Assembly: GCF_044901685.1 (NCBI RefSeq)
Contig: NZ_JBJDPS010000002.1
Location: 806,001 to 870,000 of the forward strand
Length of the DNA: 64,000 nt
Direction of reading: 5' to 3'
Origin: Micromonospora_G sp044901685
GTDB taxonomy: Bacteria > Actinomycetota > Actinomycetes > Mycobacteriales > Micromonosporaceae
Part shown: piece by piece, positions 1 to 7,063 of the stretch
Position numbering within the stretch: position 1 is the stretch's first letter
How the letters are laid out: every line of letters starts with the position of its first letter
Made by a program: the position numbers and the translations under genes
The notes under the pieces: generated by a model
Database searches by the model: none
Seen by the model: only the letters and a program-made list of their open reading frames with translations
Told to the model about the DNA's origin: nothing

Positions 1-2
1 GA

Positions 3-692
3 ATCGAACATCTCCTCGAACCCTCGAGAATCAGGGGAATGAGGCGTTCGGGTATGGAGGATCTTGACCCACCCCGGCGGCACTACGTGATGGACCTTGT
101 GCATCACTATCAGCTCGGGGTGTCGGCAGACAGTTCGATGCTCAAGTACTTGTCGTACTACCACGTCGCGGAGCATTGGTTCGAGAACATCTTCCAGGAC
201 GACTTGGCCGAGCAGGTCCAAAGCATCATCACGTCGCCGGACTTCTCTTATCGACGCAAGCAAGACATTCGGAATTTGATCAAGCGGGTTAGTAAGGCAA
301 TCCAAGTAAGGGATGATGAGGTCGTCATCAATGAGCAGACGGCATTGCGGCTAACGCTGGAGCGCTATGTCGACCTGACGCGGCTCCTAGATGATCTTAA
401 TGGATTCGATCCGGCTCTGGCTGGAACCTACGCGAGTCGCAGCGTCAGTTTCTCGGGCGGTGACACCTTCGATCTGGCGAGCCAGAACAGGTCGGAGGTG
501 ATGGCGGCGCTAAGTCGACGCATATATAAGACCAGGAATTCCTTGGTTCACAGCAAGGAAGGCGCAAAGGGTCGGTTCATTCCGTTCGCGCATGATGCCG
601 AACTATCGATCGAAGTCCCACTGATGCGTTTCGTCGCCGAGCAGATAATCGTATCGACCTCGAAGATGGCCCCATCGAGCAATCCTGGATGA
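3..692 (+). CDS. HEPN-like protein, 5' end cut by window edge
   Basis: The reading frame is open from the left edge, so the true start may lie outside the window; the first internal ATGs are at 39 and 54. The visible part is about 217 residues, mostly helical and charged. Near the C-terminus it has RNSLVH, an R-x4-H motif in a TRN..VHS context typical of HEPN domains, which act as RNases or as nucleic-acid-associated helical modules, often in defence genes. The SYYHVAEHWFENIF segment resembles the helix that begins the C-terminal HEPN region of larger ApeA-like proteins, but I see no N-terminal domain here. Codon use is less G+C-biased than the core genes further right. The HEPN assignment is by motif only; function is unknown. 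Confidence 0.55.
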   Translation: MEHLLEPSRIRGMRRSGMEDLDPPRRHYVMDLVHHYQLGVSADSSMLKYLSYYHVAEHWFENIFQDDLAEQVQSIITSPDFSYRRKQDIRNLIKRVSKAIQVRDDEVVINEQTALRLTLERYVDLTRLLDDLNGFDPALAGTYASRSVSFSGGDTFDLASQNRSEVMAALSRRIYKTRNSLVHSKEGAKGRFIPFAHDAELSIEVPLMRFVAEQIIVSTSKMAPSSNPG

Positions 693-795
693 TCGTTTGA
701 ATCGAGGCACCTTCCGGCGGTCGGTGTGTCCGCGATCGGCTGCTCCTATGCACTGACCTGGGCCTCTACCGCTAGCGCGTCTCGTAACTAACTCG

Positions 796-1230
796 TCACC
801 GCAGCTCATCATACGTCCACTGAACTTCTGCTGCGTCGCCCTGTTCGAGAAGAAGGTCAAGGTTTGGCATTTCGGTGGCCGATGATCCGGAATTGCTTCG
901 CGTGGAAACTGTAATCTCTCGTGAGTAGCACCGGTTCGTGCACGTCGGCCAATTGGTCAGCCGTGATGTCCAGGATAAGTCCATCGCGTTCAAGCCAGGC
1001 GTGCGCCTGGAAGGGTTTGTCACGTTGGCTGAATAGTAGATCCATTGGCCCAGTCCTAGATCGAGAAGGAACTGACCTAGAAGCTCGCAGGTGTCGCCAC
1101 AGGAGCCATGCGGAAAGTCGGAAAGGCCGATCAGTCGAAGGCCGCCTCGTTCAAGCGCGGCACGGAAGCCGGCGGCTGCGGTGCGAACAGCGGCTACATA
1201 CGGACCGGCGGCGTCGGGATGGCCCACCAC
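796..1230 (-). pseudogene. Conserved hypothetical protein broken by two compensating frameshifts
   Basis: Three pieces in two frames make one plausible protein. Frame A from 1230 reads SDFPHGSCGDTCELLGQFL and runs to about 1045. A second frame then gives QAHAWLERDGLILDITADQ and VLLTRDYSFH down to about 860. The first frame resumes with MPNLDLLLEQGD to the stop at 796. The blocks (a SCGD cysteine, a HAW histidine, an ITADQ aspartate) match a transglutaminase-like actinobacterial hypothetical family as I remember it, with a Cys-His-Asp order. Either the gene is decaying or the assembly has two indels. No frame alone encodes a complete protein. Confidence 0.5.
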
Positions 1231-1485
1231 AACAAGCTACTTCGTCAGACTTCGGCGGAGCCAGCCCGGTCCGCACTCTTCTGCTGCGATCCGCGCCATC
1301 CAGAGTCACGGCAAGTTGAGGCAGCCGGTTCAGACATCTGCCGATTCGAGCTGCCGCCCTTTTGAAGCCCGCCCATGAGTCTGGCAGGGTCGTCGCGGAT
1401 GTTGGGCTGCCAGTACTCGCTTGTAGCCTGGGGCGGGCTGCGTCGACGCAACAAGCAACATCGAGAAGAAGCAGGGAACGAACCG

Positions 1486-2019
1486 GTGAGCTCGCACTAC
1501 GTATGGACTCTGGCGCTCCGTCTTCGACCTGATGCGCCCGAGTCGTTCCTGGCCGAGCTGCGCTTCCACCTCGGGCTGACCGATTGGCTACCCGACGAGC
1601 CGGTCCTGCCTTATGACTGGCCGTGCCTGGTCGCCGAGTCCGACGACGCGCTACCCGGCGGTGGTATTCGGTCGTTGGTTGTCCAGCAGCCCTATCTGGA
1701 ACAGCCGGGCTCACTGGGGCTGCTCGTCCGGACGCTCGTTCTGGATGACGCCATGTACGAGCTGATGCAGTCCGTGCCAGCGTGGCTGGCACCCTGGTCG
1801 CTAACTCAGGGCTGGATCGGCGACGCGCGCGAGGAGTTCGACCTACACACGTGGCTCTGCTTCTACGTACAAAGTGGGCACGCGTACGCCGCGCAGCCAG
1901 GAAAAACGATTAAGCCGCTGAGCGACGGTGCGCCTGCCTTCGTGTTGCGAGAAACCACAGATTTCCCCGAGCCCACGGACGGAGCCGGGCCATGGTCGCT
2001 GGGCACCCGACACACCTAA
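1486..2019 (+). CDS. Hypothetical protein
   Basis: I chose the GTG at 1486 because AGGGA lies about nine bases upstream and the residues before it (from an ATG at 1375) look non-coding. The product is about 177 residues, acidic, with Trp-rich blocks (DWLPDEPVLPYDWPCL, VPAWLAPWSLTQGW) and no membrane segment or signal peptide. I do not recognise the family. Small soluble proteins of this composition are common near decayed or mobile accessory genes in actinomycetes. It is followed by a convergent DUF397 gene. Confidence 0.5.
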   Translation: MSSHYVWTLALRLRPDAPESFLAELRFHLGLTDWLPDEPVLPYDWPCLVAESDDALPGGGIRSLVVQQPYLEQPGSLGLLVRTLVLDDAMYELMQSVPAWLAPWSLTQGWIGDAREEFDLHTWLCFYVQSGHAYAAQPGKTIKPLSDGAPAFVLRETTDFPEPTDGAGPWSLGTRHT

Positions 2020-2138
2020 TCCTGGCACGATGAAGGACACTCCGGCTGGAACGGGTGTCGAAACAGCAGGCTACTAACCGAGCTGCCCCGCCCCGTCACC
2101 TGTTCAAGGAAAGTTGTTCCGGTGGTGGCGGTAGGTGA

Positions 2139-2164
2139 CCAGGCGGGGCGAGCGTCCCGCCTGG
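2139..2164. terminator. Hairpin downstream of DUF397 copy 1
   Basis: Perfect 9-bp inverted repeat, CCAGGCGGG against CCCGCCTGG, with an 8-base loop. It sits just past the stop of the minus-strand DUF397 gene and is repeated exactly at 3334-3359 after the paralogue. There is no T tract, so it is a GC-hairpin terminator or mRNA-stabilising element. Confidence 0.55.
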
Positions 2165-2170
2165 CACACG

Positions 2171-2347
2171 TCACGCGTCGGTCTTGATGCCCCGGGTGAA
2201 CGCCATCCAGGCGTCGGCGCTGAACGCCAGCGCTGGCCCGGTCTTGTCCTTGCTGTCGCGCACCTGGGCGGTGTGGCCGACGTACCGAGCTTCGACACAC
2301 GCGCCGTTGCCACCGCTGCGGGTGCTCTTGCGCCATTGGGAGTCCAT
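2171..2347 (-). CDS. DUF397 domain protein, copy 1
   Basis: A 58-residue protein beginning MDSQWRKSTRSGGNGACVEA and ending TRGIKTDA. The W-RKS-RSG--G-CVEVA-type signature and the DSKD--GP-L-F--DAW--F pattern are DUF397. These small proteins are encoded beside Scr1-type HTH/DUF5753 regulators in actinomycetes, where the pair behaves like a regulatory or toxin-antitoxin-like module. The start is preceded by GAGGAGGGG at good spacing. It is near-identical to the gene at 3366-3542. Its own HTH partner is only a remnant, so it is an orphan. Confidence 0.85.
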   Translation of the reverse strand: MDSQWRKSTRSGGNGACVEARYVGHTAQVRDSKDKTGPALAFSADAWMAFTRGIKTDA

Positions 2348-2357
2348 GGCGCCCCTC

Positions 2358-2490
2358 CTCAGTCTTGGTATTGGCTGCCTCGGTTGTCTCTACCATCGCA
2401 GTCGACGCGGTCGCGGGCAACGCCGAGGCGCGCAAGCGGACGAAGACGACGGCAGGGCCTTGAAGATCCTCGCCTCCGGTGTACAGGTCG
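2358..2490 (-). pseudogene. Remnant of the 3' end of an HTH/DUF5753 regulator
   Basis: Translating the minus strand gives DLYTGGEDLQGPAVVF followed by RLRASALPATASTAM. This aligns with the last 45 or so residues of the intact regulator at 3554-4405 (DLYAEGEDVRRCTVVF, ALRASALSATDSTAM). No start and no HTH portion remain, and the original stop is lost by a small indel. It lies immediately upstream of DUF397 copy 1 in the same arrangement as the intact pair, so it is the decayed half of a duplicated cassette. Confidence 0.75.
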
Positions 2491-2741
2491 CGCTCAAGCC
2501 ATGAAGTACGACAACCGGGCCGGCGTTGCTCGCCGGGCGGTGAACGGATCGCCATCGGAGCGATCATCGGCAGCGACGGCGTCAATTGGTGACCGGCACA
2601 GGGACCCCGTGGGCGTCGTCGTCAAAGTGCGATTGTCGGCGTAGTGTCGCGCCTGGCCTTCCGAGAGGGCGTGGGAGTCGATCAACGGCAGGGCTAACCA
2701 CAATCCGTGGTGACCGGCGTTGGGGTTACCACCCTCTCCGA
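2491..2741. other. Spacer between the decayed cassette and the GntR gene
   Basis: I see no convincing gene, hairpin or repeat here. Open frames crossing it look like chance high-G+C frames. Confidence 0.4.
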
Positions 2742-3155
2742 CTATCCAGCCACGACGGTGACGCGGTGTGCTCCGTACCCTTCAATGTTGCCATTGGTCC
2801 TCATGATCAGGACGACGGGTTCGCCTTCGTGGAGGCCGTACTTCCGGCGCTCCTCGGGATCGGGCATCCGTGCCTGGACCTGGTCGCCCTTGCCGAGGGT
2901 GACGACGCTGCGTTGCTGTTCGCCCATGACGAACGTTCCGCGACTCTGCACGACCACGACCAAGCCCTCACTTCGCAGTTCCTGGAGTGCGCGGCGGATC
3001 GTGAGTCGACTGAGACCGTACTCCTGCGTCAGGCCCAGTTCGGTGGGCATACGTTGACCAGGTGCAAGCTCGCCTGAACGGATGGCTTGGCGCAGCCGGT
3101 CCGCGAGCTGCTTCCACGTGGCGACGTCGGGGTCGAAGTCGTGGTCGCTTGTCAC
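2742..3155 (-). CDS. GntR family transcriptional regulator, short form
   Basis: A 137-residue protein. Residues about 12-75 form a classical GntR winged helix: WKQLADRLRQAIRSGELAPG, then MPTELGLTQEYGLSRLTIRRAL and the GLVVVVQSRGTFV wing. The C-terminal 60 residues (ARMPDPEERRKYGLHEGEPVVL) look like the start of a UTRA effector domain that is not completed, so ligand binding may be reduced or absent. Short GntR proteins of this kind are common in actinomycetes. A perfect palindrome lies about 20 bp upstream of the start, consistent with autoregulation. The neighbouring HTH/DUF397 genes are on the same strand but separated by over 200 bp. Confidence 0.85.
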   Translation of the reverse strand: MTSDHDFDPDVATWKQLADRLRQAIRSGELAPGQRMPTELGLTQEYGLSRLTIRRALQELRSEGLVVVVQSRGTFVMGEQQRSVVTLGKGDQVQARMPDPEERRKYGLHEGEPVVLIMRTNGNIEGYGAHRVTVVAG

Positions 3156-3174
3156 GGCCGCATGTTAGAGGAAT

Positions 3175-3189
3175 ACATACTGTGTATGT
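3175..3189. promoter_or_regulatory. Candidate GntR operator
   Basis: Perfect inverted repeat ACATAC-TGT-GTATGT, 20 bp upstream of the GntR start codon and more A+T-rich than its surroundings. Location and symmetry fit an autoregulatory operator overlapping the promoter. Confidence 0.6.
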
Positions 3190-3333
3190 GTTGTCGACCG
3201 AGACGATGCTGGTCAGCGCCATCCGGTTCCCGTGAAGATCGTTACCGTTCACATCGCCTTGTGGGGCCCGGGACCCCAAGGATTGAGCCAACATCGTTGG
3301 GTCGTGACCGAGTGTTCCGGTGGCGGTAGGTGT

Positions 3334-3359
3334 CCAGGCGGGGCGAGCGTCCCGCCTGG
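3334..3359. terminator. Hairpin downstream of DUF397 copy 2
   Basis: The same 9-bp stem and loop as at 2139-2164, placed just past the stop of the intact DUF397 gene. Conservation in both copies shows it is part of the duplicated unit. Confidence 0.55.
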
Positions 3360-3365
3360 CTCACG

Positions 3366-3542
3366 TCACGCGTCGGTCTTGATGCTCCGGGTGAACGCCG
3401 TCCAGGCGTCGGCGGTGAACGCCAGCACCGGGCCGGTCTTGTCCTTGCTGTCGCGCACCTGGGCGGTGTGGTCGAGGTACCGAGCTTCGACACACGCGCC
3501 GTTGCTACCGCTGCGGGTGCTCTTGCGCCACTGGGAGTCCAT
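3366..3542 (-). CDS. DUF397 domain protein, copy 2
   Basis: A 58-residue DUF397 protein (MDSQWRKSTRSGSNGACVEA at the N-terminus, TRSIKTDA at the C-terminus). GAGGAGGGG precedes the start. It begins 11 bp after the stop of the Scr1-type HTH regulator on the same strand, the usual order for this pair. In Streptomyces-type pairs the small protein is thought to work with the HTH partner in developmental or antibiotic regulation; that role here is inferred from context. Confidence 0.9.
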   Translation of the reverse strand: MDSQWRKSTRSGSNGACVEARYLDHTAQVRDSKDKTGPVLAFTADAWTAFTRSIKTDA

Positions 3543-3553
3543 GGCGCCCCTCC

Positions 3554-4405
3554 TCAATCTTGGTGCTGGGTGTCGCGGACCTTCTTGATCATTGCAGTCG
3601 AGTCGGTCGCGGACAATGCCGATGCACGTAAGGCGTTGAAGACCACGGTACAGCGCCGCACGTCCTCGCCTTCGGCGTACAGGTCGCCGGTCAGGCCCTC
3701 GATGTAGACCACGCCCGGACTCTCGTTGAACGTCAGGATGTGGAAGCTCGACAGCATCGACGCGTAGGCACCCTCCCGGAACGGGATGACCTGGATGGTG
3801 ACGTTCCACCGCTTCGACGCGTCGAGCAAGGCCGCGAGCTGTGCGCGCATGACCTCGGGTCCGCCGATCTGGCGATGTAGGACCGCCTCGTCCATCACTG
3901 CGAGGAGCCGCAACGTGCCGTCCGTGATGAGCTTCTGACGTTCCATCCGTGCCGCTACGCGTTGCTCGATCGCCTCCGGGGCGGGCTGGAAGGCATCTTC
4001 GCTGGTCATGGCACGGGCGTACGCCTCAGTTTGAAGCAGTCCCGGAACGACCAGCGTCTCGAAGTTCTGCAGCTCGTGGGCTGCGGATTCCAGGCCGATG
4101 TACTGGCGGTAGGTCGGTGGCAGGTCGCCGTACTTGGCCCACCAGCCGCGTTGCTTGCCGGACCGGGCCATCGTCAACAGCGTCTCACGTAGCTCGGCAT
4201 CGTCCACGCCGTACTGGTTGAGCAGCGCGGTCAGTGCTGGTCCCTTGATGCCGACACGTCCCTGCTCGATGCGTCGCATCGTGCTCGGCGACACCTCGAT
4301 GACTTCGGCTGCCTGTTCGGTGGTCACGTCGGCTTCCTCGCGGACTCGCCTGAGCTGCGCGCCGAGCTGGAAGCGAAGGAACGTCGGGCTCTCCATGTTT
4401 GACAT
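3554..4405 (-). CDS. Scr1-type helix-turn-helix regulator (XRE HTH + DUF5753)
   Basis: About 283 residues from the ATG at 4405 (AGG about eight bases upstream). Residues about 10-65 are an XRE HTH (LGAQLRRVREEADVTTEQAA, SPSTMRRIEQGRVGIK). The rest is the DUF5753 region, with ELQNFETLVVPGLLQTEAYA, the WNVTIQVIPF strand and the HILTFNESPGVVYIEGLTGDLY block that defines the family. This class is widespread in actinomycetes and nearly always paired with DUF397, as here. It is divergent from two small genes at 4587-5038, a conserved arrangement that suggests control of that promoter region. Confidence 0.9.
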   Translation of the reverse strand: MSNMESPTFLRFQLGAQLRRVREEADVTTEQAAEVIEVSPSTMRRIEQGRVGIKGPALTALLNQYGVDDAELRETLLTMARSGKQRGWWAKYGDLPPTYRQYIGLESAAHELQNFETLVVPGLLQTEAYARAMTSEDAFQPAPEAIEQRVAARMERQKLITDGTLRLLAVMDEAVLHRQIGGPEVMRAQLAALLDASKRWNVTIQVIPFREGAYASMLSSFHILTFNESPGVVYIEGLTGDLYAEGEDVRRCTVVFNALRASALSATDSTAMIKKVRDTQHQD

Positions 4406-4586
4406 TGTGCACCTGTCGTGGCGTGTAGGCACCACCACACGCCGTAGAACATGAATGCATGTCCATCATTGACCTGGCAGATTTGCGCGCGCAATATTGA
4501 CCCGGTGAGCCGCACCACGATCCGGAGTGCGGCGGCCGGTGCTCCGCCATGGCCCGGCCGCCGCGCTCCCCATCCAGGGAGGCGTG

Positions 4587-4772
4587 ATGAACCGGCGCGT
4601 GTCGTACGACGAGTACCTGAGCGCTGTCGCGCTGACCCTGGCCCGAAGGCATCGGCCGGTGTGGTCTTGGAGCAAGTGGCGGTACGTGTGCCGGTGCGGC
4701 TCTGACCTGCCGTGTCGGGCGCGACACAGGATCCCGATCAATCGGGGTCACTGGCCAGGGGAGGAACAGTGA
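4587..4772 (+). CDS. Small conserved Cys-containing hypothetical protein
   Basis: 61 residues from the ATG at 4587, with CAGGGAGG in front. It contains WRYVCRCGSDLPCRARHRIP, a C-x-C-x4-C cluster that could bind metal. Similar small proteins sit divergent from Scr1/DUF397 pairs in actinomycetes. Its stop overlaps the GTG start of the next gene by 4 bp, so the two are translationally coupled. Function unknown. Confidence 0.65.
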   Translation: MNRRVSYDEYLSAVALTLARRHRPVWSWSKWRYVCRCGSDLPCRARHRIPINRGHWPGEEQ

Positions 4773-5038
4773 GCAACCACGGACCCGTCATGCCCATCTG
4801 GAACTGTGGTGGGTGTGGCCTGCCCTGGCCCTGCCGTACCCGACAGCAGGAGTTGCGGGCGGTGTACGTCGACGCCCCGGTGTCGTTGTCGCTCTACCTC
4901 AGCTCGTACCTCGTGATGGCGATGCAGGATCTCCCGGGCACGCCCGCAGGGGTGTTGCACGCGCGGTTCATGGAGTGGATGCGGGAAGGGCAGCCCAGGG
5001 AGGACAACTGGGTGCGCGTCGCTCGGAGGTCGCTCTGA
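4769..5038 (+). CDS. Small conserved hypothetical protein with CxxC motif
   Basis: 89 residues from the GTG at 4769 (AGGGGAGG upstream), overlapping the preceding stop by 4 bp. The N-terminus has WNCGGCGLPWPCRTRQ, a C-x2-C-x5-C cluster complementary in style to the upstream partner, followed by a helical part (LYLSSYLVMAMQDL). The two probably act together. The family is known only as an actinobacterial hypothetical companion of Scr1/DUF397 loci. Confidence 0.6.
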   Translation: MSNHGPVMPIWNCGGCGLPWPCRTRQQELRAVYVDAPVSLSLYLSSYLVMAMQDLPGTPAGVLHARFMEWMREGQPREDNWVRVARRSL

Positions 5039-5050
5039 CCGCTATCCCGC

Positions 5051-5605
5051 TCAAAGCTCGCTGTAGTCCAGGAGCCCGTTCTCCAGTACATGCTGACGGA
5101 AGCCGCCGGGGCCGAACGGCAGGTAGTACTCACCCTCAAGAAGGTTGTCGGCCAGGACCTCGACCATCACCGTTGTGAGTTTCTGGGCACGGATCGCCTC
5201 GCACAGCAGCGGCACGGTCGCCGTGACCCGAAGATTCTTCTCCTCCGCGATTTTGCGCGGTACGGCGTCGTCTATCACCACTTCACACTTGTAGACCTGT
5301 CCCATGGCGAGCACCCCGCATTCGCCCAGGTTCTTGTTGCCGACGACCAGCCGGTCGACGTAGTGGGCGAACGCTTCGCCAAAATCGGGGCTAGTCGATC
5401 GGTGAACCTGGATCCAGTCGGCCTCCAGCACCGCGCGAACGGCCTGCAGGTGCTCGGTGGCCGCGTTGAGCTCCCGCTCGACGCTGTCAGGTATGTAGAC
5501 AGGGTGCTCTCCGGCAAGAAACCGCAGGACTCCCAACCATCCATGCATCGCAAAATGTCGCAACGGCCCAGTGTCGAACGCCCAGGCGTCGTCGGGCACC
5601 GTCAC
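5051..5605 (-). CDS. PIN-like domain protein, probable toxin
   Basis: 184 residues. Four acidic positions match the PIN nuclease pattern: D11 in WAFDTGPL, E43/E45 in DSVEREL, E95 in NLGECGVLA, and D112/D113 in VVIDDAVPRKIA. PIN toxins are Mg-dependent RNases. Its ATG lies 4 bp inside the 3' end of the upstream XRE/ImmA gene, the coupling typical of antitoxin-first toxin-antitoxin pairs. XRE-COG2856 proteins paired with PIN-like partners have been described as toxin-antitoxin candidates. Toxicity is inferred, not shown by the sequence. Confidence 0.75.
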   Translation of the reverse strand: MTVPDDAWAFDTGPLRHFAMHGWLGVLRFLAGEHPVYIPDSVERELNAATEHLQAVRAVLEADWIQVHRSTSPDFGEAFAHYVDRLVVGNKNLGECGVLAMGQVYKCEVVIDDAVPRKIAEEKNLRVTATVPLLCEAIRAQKLTTVMVEVLADNLLEGEYYLPFGPGGFRQHVLENGLLDYSEL

Positions 5606-6744
5606 GAAACAAACTTCCAGATCTCGTCGGGCCGCCGCTGACGGCTGAGGGGCAGATCCGTCTCGTCGAAAGTCCCTTGAAGCAAGTCCAGGGCCCGCTC
5701 CCGGCTGATTCGCTCGTCGCGCACGAGCCGCAGCACAGCAAGTGCGAGCGGTCGGGGAACCGACGTCCCTTCCAGTTCCTCAAGGGGTACGTACAGGTTC
5801 ATCTCAACGAGGTCGGCCTGGGTGGTGCGGTATTTGCGTACCGAAGCCACTGTCTCGCTGTCGGCCAGCCCTAGCTCCTTCAACCGTGTGGCGAGGGTGG
5901 CCATGTCAACTCGGAACTCGCTCGCCAGCAAAATCGCCGCAGTACGCTCTCCCGTCCGAGCAACCTTCTCGTGCCACTGCCGTGTGACCGCGGTTGCCGG
6001 TACTAGCAGTGCGCGCGCGAAGCGATCGAGACGTGATTCCATCGGGACGGCCTGGTCGAGGTGTTCGGCCACCCGCCAGTCGATCGTGTAGGCGTCTGCG
6101 ATCAGGTAGTGACCGAGCTCGTGCGCCAGGGCGAGTCGTCTGCGGCCAACCTTCATGTGACTGTTGACGAGACTGACACCCCCTCGACGCAACAAGATTG
6201 TCCCGGCGTCGGCGGTGTCCTTGCCGACATCGCGAGAGAATGCCATGAGCCCGACGCGGGCAACTCTGTCGGAGAGCCGGTGGATCGGTTCGTCCGCCGA
6301 AAGGGCCATCAATTCGCGCGCCTTCACGGCAAGCGCCTCCGCCTCGGCGTTGGTCGAAGGCTGCGTGATGCCAGCAGGAGGGACTGTGTCAGCGGCATCG
6401 AGACCCAACTCGTCGACACCCAGCGAGGCGACGAACTCGACCTCGTTCGCGAGCTTCGCGAGCAGGGCGTCGATCTGCGAGTCGGCGGTGTCCAGGCCCT
6501 GGCTGGACCGATGCGCGACAAGTGCTGGGACGGGCTCCTCAAAGAACGTCGACATGCGCACGCCGATCGCGCCGGCAATGTCCGACAGCTCAAGCGCGGT
6601 GACCTTGCGAACGCCCGCCTCGATCTTGTTCACCACCGTGCGTTCGAGTCCAACCGCTCGTCCGAGGTCCTCTTGGCTCAGCCCCACACGCTTGCGGGCC
6701 TCGCGGATGCGCTCACCCAGCGCCTGTTCGTCGGTGTCGGCCAC
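5602..6744 (-). CDS. XRE HTH fused to ImmA/IrrE metallopeptidase, probable antitoxin/regulator
   Basis: About 380 residues from the GTG at 6744. The start was chosen because a perfect palindrome lies directly upstream; an ATG at 6780 would place that palindrome inside the gene. The N-terminal 60 residues are an XRE HTH (LGERIREARKRVGLSQEDLG, LERTVVNKIEAG). The central region has the zinc-peptidase motif HELGH near residue 210 (LALAHELGHYLI) of the ImmA/IrrE (COG2856) family, followed by RFARALLVP as in that family. Such proteins repress and can cleave regulators. It overlaps the PIN gene by 4 bp, so the pair forms an operon likely repressed by the HTH domain. Confidence 0.85.
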   Translation of the reverse strand: MADTDEQALGERIREARKRVGLSQEDLGRAVGLERTVVNKIEAGVRKVTALELSDIAGAIGVRMSTFFEEPVPALVAHRSSQGLDTADSQIDALLAKLANEVEFVASLGVDELGLDAADTVPPAGITQPSTNAEAEALAVKARELMALSADEPIHRLSDRVARVGLMAFSRDVGKDTADAGTILLRRGGVSLVNSHMKVGRRRLALAHELGHYLIADAYTIDWRVAEHLDQAVPMESRLDRFARALLVPATAVTRQWHEKVARTGERTAAILLASEFRVDMATLATRLKELGLADSETVASVRKYRTTQADLVEMNLYVPLEELEGTSVPRPLALAVLRLVRDERISRERALDLLQGTFDETDLPLSRQRRPDEIWKFVS

Positions 6745-6746
6745 GT

Positions 6747-6761
6747 GTGCGATTATCGCAC
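6747..6761. promoter_or_regulatory. Palindromic operator of the XRE-ImmA/PIN operon
   Basis: GTGCGAT-T-ATCGCAC, perfect 7-bp arms around one base, ending 3 bp before the GTG start codon. Position over the start suggests autorepression, possibly of a leaderless transcript. Confidence 0.65.
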
Positions 6762-6881
6762 GCCGACGATCGGTGCGCAAAGGATGCGCTGGTAGCGGGC
6801 AAAGTGCGGCTGCGGCGGTCGGGCGGCGGGCGCCGGCAAACGGGCTGGGCGGTGATGACGTACGCGGGTATTGTCTTGGGC

Positions 6882-6950
6882 ATGGAGGTCACCCGTCGCA
6901 GTGCCGCCGCGACCGCACGAGCTACCAGCTCGTCGGTTGCCGCCGCCTGA
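6882..6950 (+). CDS. Putative Ala-rich leader peptide (attenuation)
   Basis: A 22-codon frame, MEVTRRSAAATARATSSSV then three consecutive GCC Ala codons and TGA. Eight codons are Ala, with the run placed right before the stop. TATTGT at 6869-6874 sits seven bases before the ATG, which would make it a leaderless transcript, common in actinomycetes. It ends about 110 bp before an alanyl-tRNA synthetase-like gene and is followed by inverted repeats. The arrangement is what ribosome-mediated attenuation by low Ala-tRNA would need. Ala codons are common in such DNA, so chance is possible. Confidence 0.5.
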   Translation: MEVTRRSAAATARATSSSVAAA

Positions 6951-6962
6951 TCTCCTGATTCT

Positions 6963-6993
6963 TCGCCGGCGACCGGAAACGGCTCGCCGGCGA
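6963..6993 (+). promoter_or_regulatory. Hairpin in the leader of the AlaRS-like gene
   Basis: TCGCCGGCGA occurs twice, separated by 11 bases; each copy is self-complementary, so a 10-bp stem or two alternative small hairpins can form. A second GC-rich inverted repeat and a repeated CCTTTCCG follow at 7011-7037. These could form mutually exclusive structures with the leader peptide. Confidence 0.4.
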
Positions 6994-7063
6994 TTCGTGT
7001 GTCAGTAGCACCTTTCCGCCCCTGCGGGCCTTTCCGGTCACAGTGATCCGAGAGGCCGAAGCC

